From NCBI GenBank assembly GCA_965221205.1, contig OZ244870.1, positions 2,852,001 to 2,916,000 on the forward strand: a stretch of DNA of 64,000 nucleotides, in the 5' to 3' direction. Made by a program: the position numbers and the translations under genes. Origin of the DNA: CBDFMG01 sp965221205 [NCBI: bacterium]. GTDB lineage: Bacteria > SM23-31. Of this stretch, positions 60,511 through 64,000 are shown piece after piece (position 1 is the stretch's first letter; every line of letters starts with the position of its first letter). A model generated the notes under the pieces. That model ran no database searches and was not told where the DNA came from. It saw only the letters and a program-made list of their open reading frames with translations.

Positions 60511-60924
60511 TTACCGGGGACGGCCTTGCTCGGTGGTAGTAGCCACGATAAGCTTCTCGAGGCCGGTTTGCTTTGCGAAATCCATAATGCGGACAACACT
60601 TCCATGCCTGACATTTTTGTCAGCCTTTAGAATAAGTGCACCCGCAGGATTCATGACATGTTCCTTTTTCAGTGCATCTTGTAGATTACTCCAATCGACC
60701 GGAATACTATTAAGGAACATTATGTCATCAGCCTGAATCTGCAAAACGAGATCTTTTGTTTCCTGTACTGTACTCGATTCTGATTCGGGAAGTTCAAGGT
60801 CCATACCTGGATTTTCAACAAATGTCGAAGAAACCATGAAAAATATGAGCAGAAGAAAGAGCACATCAATGAGAGAAGTGATATTGATGAGAATTTTCCG
60901 AGGTTTTCTGAGACTAAGTTTCAT
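60511..60924 (-). CDS. Biopolymer transport protein ExbD/TolR
   Basis: A 137-residue ExbD/TolR. The single TM helix near residues 15-35, INITSLIDVLFLLLIFFMVS, carries the essential Asp (D20). A periplasmic domain follows (DLVLQIQADDIMFLNS and ALILKADKNVRHGSVVRIMD). With ExbB it forms the proton-driven motor that energises TonB. It lies 41 bases after exbB. Confidence 0.9.
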   Translation of the reverse strand: MKLSLRKPRKILINITSLIDVLFLLLIFFMVSSTFVENPGMDLELPESESSTVQETKDLVLQIQADDIMFLNSIPVDWSNLQDALKKEHVMNPAGALILKADKNVRHGSVVRIMDFAKQTGLEKLIVATTTEQGRPR

Positions 60925-60965
60925 TATGATTGCATCAAGTTGACGGTTTTCGAATTGTCGACGTG

Positions 60966-61568
60966 CTATATGTTTTGTAATTTTTTGATAAGTCGTGCCG
61001 AATAGTGCTCAATTTCTAGTACAAAGTCTTCAGCTTTATTCGTAAAATAATTATAAAACACCAATGCAAATATTCCGATTGATAAACCGGCTACCGTTGT
61101 TATTAATGCCTCGGATATACCACTGGACAGTGATGCAGTCCGTGTGATTCCTTCAATAGAAATTCCATCAAATACTTCTATCATTCCGAGCACCGTGCCG
61201 AGCAATCCGAGAAGTGGGGCTATCCCGGCAATAGTTTCAAGAATAACGAGTCTTTTTTCCAGCCTGCGGACTTCTATTCTCCCCTGTTCCTCAACATATT
61301 CTTTTATGTCATGGGGATTATCAACAAAAGAAGTCAGAGTTGCATTAATAATATTAGAGAATGCATCATTGCAATTTCTACATTGTGAAAGTGCTTTGTT
61401 TATATCGTCTTTTCCGCTAACGTTTTCGACAACCCACACGGTTTCCGATTTTATAACTTTTTTTCTCCGTAGTGAAAATCCCCGCTCAAAGGCGATTGTA
61501 ACTACAAGGATCGAACACAAAAACAGAGGAATCATCATGATCCCTCCTTCGTAAATCATATCCAGCAT
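60966..61568 (-). CDS. MotA/TolQ/ExbB proton channel protein
   Basis: A 200-residue ExbB/TolQ. TM1 is MIPLFLCSILVVTIAFE at the N-terminus. TM2 and TM3 flank the family motif, with IAGIAPLLGLLGTVLGMIEV and ISEALITTVAGLSIGIFALV, including the conserved Thr. It is shorter than ExbB of E. coli, as usual for FCB forms. It is 24 bases after the tonB gene and forms the motor with ExbD. Confidence 0.9.
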   Translation of the reverse strand: MLDMIYEGGIMMIPLFLCSILVVTIAFERGFSLRRKKVIKSETVWVVENVSGKDDINKALSQCRNCNDAFSNIINATLTSFVDNPHDIKEYVEEQGRIEVRRLEKRLVILETIAGIAPLLGLLGTVLGMIEVFDGISIEGITRTASLSSGISEALITTVAGLSIGIFALVFYNYFTNKAEDFVLEIEHYSARLIKKLQNI

Positions 61569-61592
61569 AGTAGACTATCCTCTCTATTCATA

Positions 61593-62459
61593 TCAACGGA
61601 CATAGTAATAAAATGTGCCTGTTACAATGAGAACATCCTCTGGAAAATGGTCGGGCAATGGATCGAACGGTTTTGAAAAGTTAATTGCATCAGTACTTGT
61701 TCGTGCTAATGCTTCCGCCCCGCTTGAATCAAGCAGTTGAAGGCTTTTTAGTTCTCCCCTTCGGGTAATTACAAACTGAACAATGTATTTTCCGTCGATG
61801 ATTCCTAGCTGTGTAAATGCCGGCGGTGGATGAATGTTCATGTTAATTTTTTGCTTGAGCCGCAATAGATATGGTGCATAATCCCATGCATAGGTGCTGA
61901 GAGACAGTCCTCCAACTTCTCGTTCACTGACAGTACGATTGTCGGGTAAGACAGGTTGTAAATAGCTTGACTGTTCCTCCTGCGCAACCTTTTCACTCAT
62001 CTCTTCCCCAGCAGCAGACTGCTGTTTAAGCTCGGATAAATTGAATGTTTTTGGAATCAAAAAACTTTGCGCCGGCGGAGCACTCATAGGATTGATAGTC
62101 GGGGATGGCAGCTCTTCAGTTTCGGCAAATCCTTCAACGTGCGGTACGTTTTCGTCGATATCCACTGTGGGATTAGGATCAGATGCCTCGGTATTCCGAT
62201 CGGAGGCAAATACAGCATTATCAGGCGGAACAGCAACAATATTGTCTGGGTTGGATTCAACCAGTTCAAACATGAGCCGCGTTTCTTCCTCTTCAGACGC
62301 TACATTAGATAATGGAATTATCGGCACTAATCCTGTCTTAAACAAAAAAAACAAAGACAAATGCAGCAGTAGAGACACAGCGAGAGACCACCAGAGCTGC
62401 TTACTTCCGGCATCAAGATCAAACACACCTTGTTGTAATGGTTTTCCGATTGTTTCCAT
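61593..62459 (-). CDS. TonB family protein
   Basis: A 288-residue protein. A hydrophilic N-terminus of about 25 residues precedes one TM helix (WWSLAVSLLLHLSLFFLF). A long, proline- and acid-rich periplasmic linker spans about 50-190. The C-terminal TonB domain is INMNIHPPPAFTQLGIIDGK and VQFVITRRGELKSLQLLDSS. It transmits energy from ExbBD to outer-membrane receptors. First gene of tonB-exbB-exbD. Upstream is a terminator that ends clpC. Confidence 0.86.
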   Translation of the reverse strand: METIGKPLQQGVFDLDAGSKQLWWSLAVSLLLHLSLFFLFKTGLVPIIPLSNVASEEEETRLMFELVESNPDNIVAVPPDNAVFASDRNTEASDPNPTVDIDENVPHVEGFAETEELPSPTINPMSAPPAQSFLIPKTFNLSELKQQSAAGEEMSEKVAQEEQSSYLQPVLPDNRTVSEREVGGLSLSTYAWDYAPYLLRLKQKINMNIHPPPAFTQLGIIDGKYIVQFVITRRGELKSLQLLDSSGAEALARTSTDAINFSKPFDPLPDHFPEDVLIVTGTFYYYVR

Positions 62460-62550
62460 TGATTTTTAAATTTTACAGAATGTCTTACTATATTATACAA
62501 TAATCAGAGGAAAAATACTCAATTAAAGTTGCAGATTTTTTGTATGGTCA

Positions 62551-62588
62551 GAAATAACAAAGCCCCGGCATATTAAGTCGAGGCTTTG
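62551..62588 (-). terminator. Terminator after clpC
   Basis: CAAAGCCCCGGC (62558-62569) pairs with GTCGAGGCTTTG (62577-62588) with one mismatch and a G-U pair. On the minus strand it is followed by TTATTTC, a modest T-tract. Lies 36 bases after the clpC stop codon. Confidence 0.65.
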
Positions 62589-62623
62589 AAAAATTGTTGT
62601 GCTCTTTTAAAAATCACTTTTGA

Positions 62624-64000
62624 TTAATTGTCATCGAGTTTAAGTGGAGTTTTTATGGAGCCTGAAAATGAGAGTTTATCACCACGCACTACGATTTTAA
62701 TCTTTCTTCCATCTCCGAATTTTCCTTTTAGAATTTCTTCTGCCAAGGGATCTTCCACATATCTTTGAATTGCTCTTTTTAACGGCCGTGCACCAAGAAC
62801 AGCATCATGCCCTTTTTCTGCTAAAAATTTTCGGGCACCTGCAGAAAGGTTCACCGATATTTTCCGCTCTGATAGTTTTTCAAGAATAGCCTTAAATTCC
62901 AGATCGACTATTTTGAGTATATTGTCGAAATCCAGTGCTTTAAACACAACTGTCTCATCAATCCTGTTCAAAAACTCGGGATTAAATATCCGTTTTACAT
63001 TATCCATAATTTTTATTTTCATGGAGTTGTAGTCCGCTTCTTTGGACCCGGAGCTGAATCCAAACGAAGCATTTCGTTTTATCTCACGAGCACCGACATT
63101 TGACGTCATAATGAGGATTGTGTTTTTGAAATCAACTTTTCTGCCGAACCCATCTGTCAAGCTGCCGTCATCCAAGACTTGTAGAAGAACATTAAAAACA
63201 TCCGGATGCGCCTTTTCAATCTCATCCAGCAACACGACTGAGTAGGGTTTTCTTCTGACCCGCTCAGTAAGCTGGCCGCCTTCTTCATAGCCGACATAGC
63301 CTGGAGGGGCACCAGTTAATCGGGAACCGGTGAATTTTTCCATGTACTCCGACATATCGATCCGAATCAGAGCGCTTTCGTCTTCAAACAGATATTTTGC
63401 AAGCACTTTTGCGAGCAGTGTCTTACCAACGCCCGAAGGGCCAAGAAATATGAACGACCCGATCGGCTTATTAGGATCTTTCAATCCTGCACGTGTACGC
63501 TGGATTGCACGAGCAAGTGATTCAATTGCTTCATCCTGTCCGATGATACATTTTTTTACTTCGTCTTCAATCTTGAAGAGTTTCTCAGATTCGGTCTGTG
63601 CAACCCGTTTTACGGGAATTCCGGTCATCATTGCAACAACGTCCGCAATATCTTCTTCTGTAACAACTACCCTGTTGAATTCCTCGTTTTCTTCCCATTC
63701 ATCTCTAACCGACTTGAGATTCTCTTTAGCCCGCCGCTCTTCATCACGGAGCCGGGCAGCTTCCTCAAATGCTTGATTCTGAACTGCCGATTCTTTTTTT
63801 GATTTGATATCTTCTACATTTTTTTCAGCTTCGAGAAGTTCCTCCGGCACAACAAGATTTGTCAACCGTACGCGGGAACCGGTTTCATCGAGAACATCAA
63901 TAGCCTTGTCCGGTAGAAATTTATCGGTAATATACCGGTCACTCAGTTTGACTGCGGCATCCAATGCCTCTTCAGTGTAGGTTACTCTGTGGTGATCTTC
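62624..64000 (-). CDS. clpC: ATP-dependent Clp protease ATP-binding subunit ClpC (5' part outside window)
   Basis: The frame is open from the window edge; at least 458 residues are visible. They cover the end of D1, the middle domain and D2. A UVR motif (AFEEAARLRDEERRAKE) in the middle domain identifies ClpC over ClpA/ClpB. D2 has Walker A GPSGVGKTLLAK, Walker B VVLLDEIEKAHPDVF, GAPPGYVGYEEGG (pore loop) and sensor ILIMTSNVGA. The C-terminus ends RGDKLSFSGSIKTPLKLDDN. It unfolds substrates for ClpP. The upstream half, including N-domain and D1 Walker A, lies outside. Confidence 0.93.
   Translation of the reverse strand, partial: EDHHRVTYTEEALDAAVKLSDRYITDKFLPDKAIDVLDETGSRVRLTNLVVPEELLEAEKNVEDIKSKKESAVQNQAFEEAARLRDEERRAKENLKSVRDEWEENEEFNRVVVTEEDIADVVAMMTGIPVKRVAQTESEKLFKIEDEVKKCIIGQDEAIESLARAIQRTRAGLKDPNKPIGSFIFLGPSGVGKTLLAKVLAKYLFEDESALIRIDMSEYMEKFTGSRLTGAPPGYVGYEEGGQLTERVRRKPYSVVLLDEIEKAHPDVFNVLLQVLDDGSLTDGFGRKVDFKNTILIMTSNVGAREIKRNASFGFSSGSKEADYNSMKIKIMDNVKRIFNPEFLNRIDETVVFKALDFDNILKIVDLEFKAILEKLSERKISVNLSAGARKFLAEKGHDAVLGARPLKRAIQRYVEDPLAEEILKGKFGDGRKIKIVVRGDKLSFSGSIKTPLKLDDN

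Overview
This window reads as a chromosome segment from an uncultured, AT-rich (about 40% GC by eye), Gram-negative bacterium. TonB/ExbB/ExbD, Mpl muropeptide recycling, a DUF2911 lipoprotein, M28-, GH3- and amidohydrolase-type secreted enzymes and short-form AhcY together suggest a member of the FCB superphylum (Marinimicrobia, Calditrichota, Latescibacterota or KSB1-like). There is no rRNA or other decisive marker, so that placement is an inference.

Layout. 0-5 kb: end of a DUF2911 lipoprotein gene, a small CooT-like protein, a conserved 608-residue protein of unknown function and a sodium:solute symporter. 5.2-7.5 kb: a fragment of an amidinotransferase-like gene and a broken M28 peptidase. 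7.6-18.7 kb: a class I glutamine amidotransferase, then a long plus-strand operon mgsABC-mgdABCD-gmaS, a complete gene set for the N-methylglutamate route of methylamine oxidation. gmaS carries one frameshift in an A-run. 19-23.6 kb: a secreted amidohydrolase and a secreted GH3 glycosidase. 23.9-33.4 kb, minus strand: sugar-acid catabolism (aminotransferase, SMP-30 lactonase, SDR, RraA-like protein, IlvD/Edd dehydratase), an acyl-CoA synthetase and a second symporter, with the two ends of a deleted glycosidase-like gene among them. 33.5-34.5 kb: a dead cytosine DNA methyltransferase. 34.8-40.1 kb: pcm-dedA-tRNA-Pro, mpl, and moxR-DUF58. 40.2-41.0 kb: a degraded IS1595-family element with both terminal repeats. 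41-50.6 kb: housekeeping genes on the plus strand (rlmN, PTS IIC/IID/HPr/EI, a PGI/PMI-type isomerase, a sugar nucleotidyltransferase, metK, ahcY). 51.3-52.4 kb: queD-queE. 52.4-58.5 kb: a decayed cluster (Ser/Thr kinase, LPP20-like secreted proteins, pentapeptide/ion-channel protein, HEAT-like and FtsW/RodA pieces). 58.5-60.25 kb: a GC-rich foreign patch of broken genes. 60.25-64 kb: HTH fragment, exbD, exbB, tonB and the 3' part of clpC.

How it fits together. The most coherent system is the methylamine module: GmaS makes gamma-glutamylmethylamide, MgsABC converts it to N-methylglutamate, and MgdABCD oxidises that back to glutamate and passes the C1 unit on. The sugar-acid operon with its symporter is a second catabolic module. 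Three intact-looking genes (gmaS, the GH3 gene, rlmN) each have a single-base indel in a short A-run. This looks like sequencing or assembly error. In contrast, the pseudogenes at 5-7.5, 29.3-29.8, 33.5-34.5 and 52.4-58.5 kb have several lesions each, including Trp-to-stop changes, lost catalytic residues and deletions, so they look truly decayed. An interspersed repeat in three copies forms a hairpin with compensatory stem changes and a conserved 23-nt loop.
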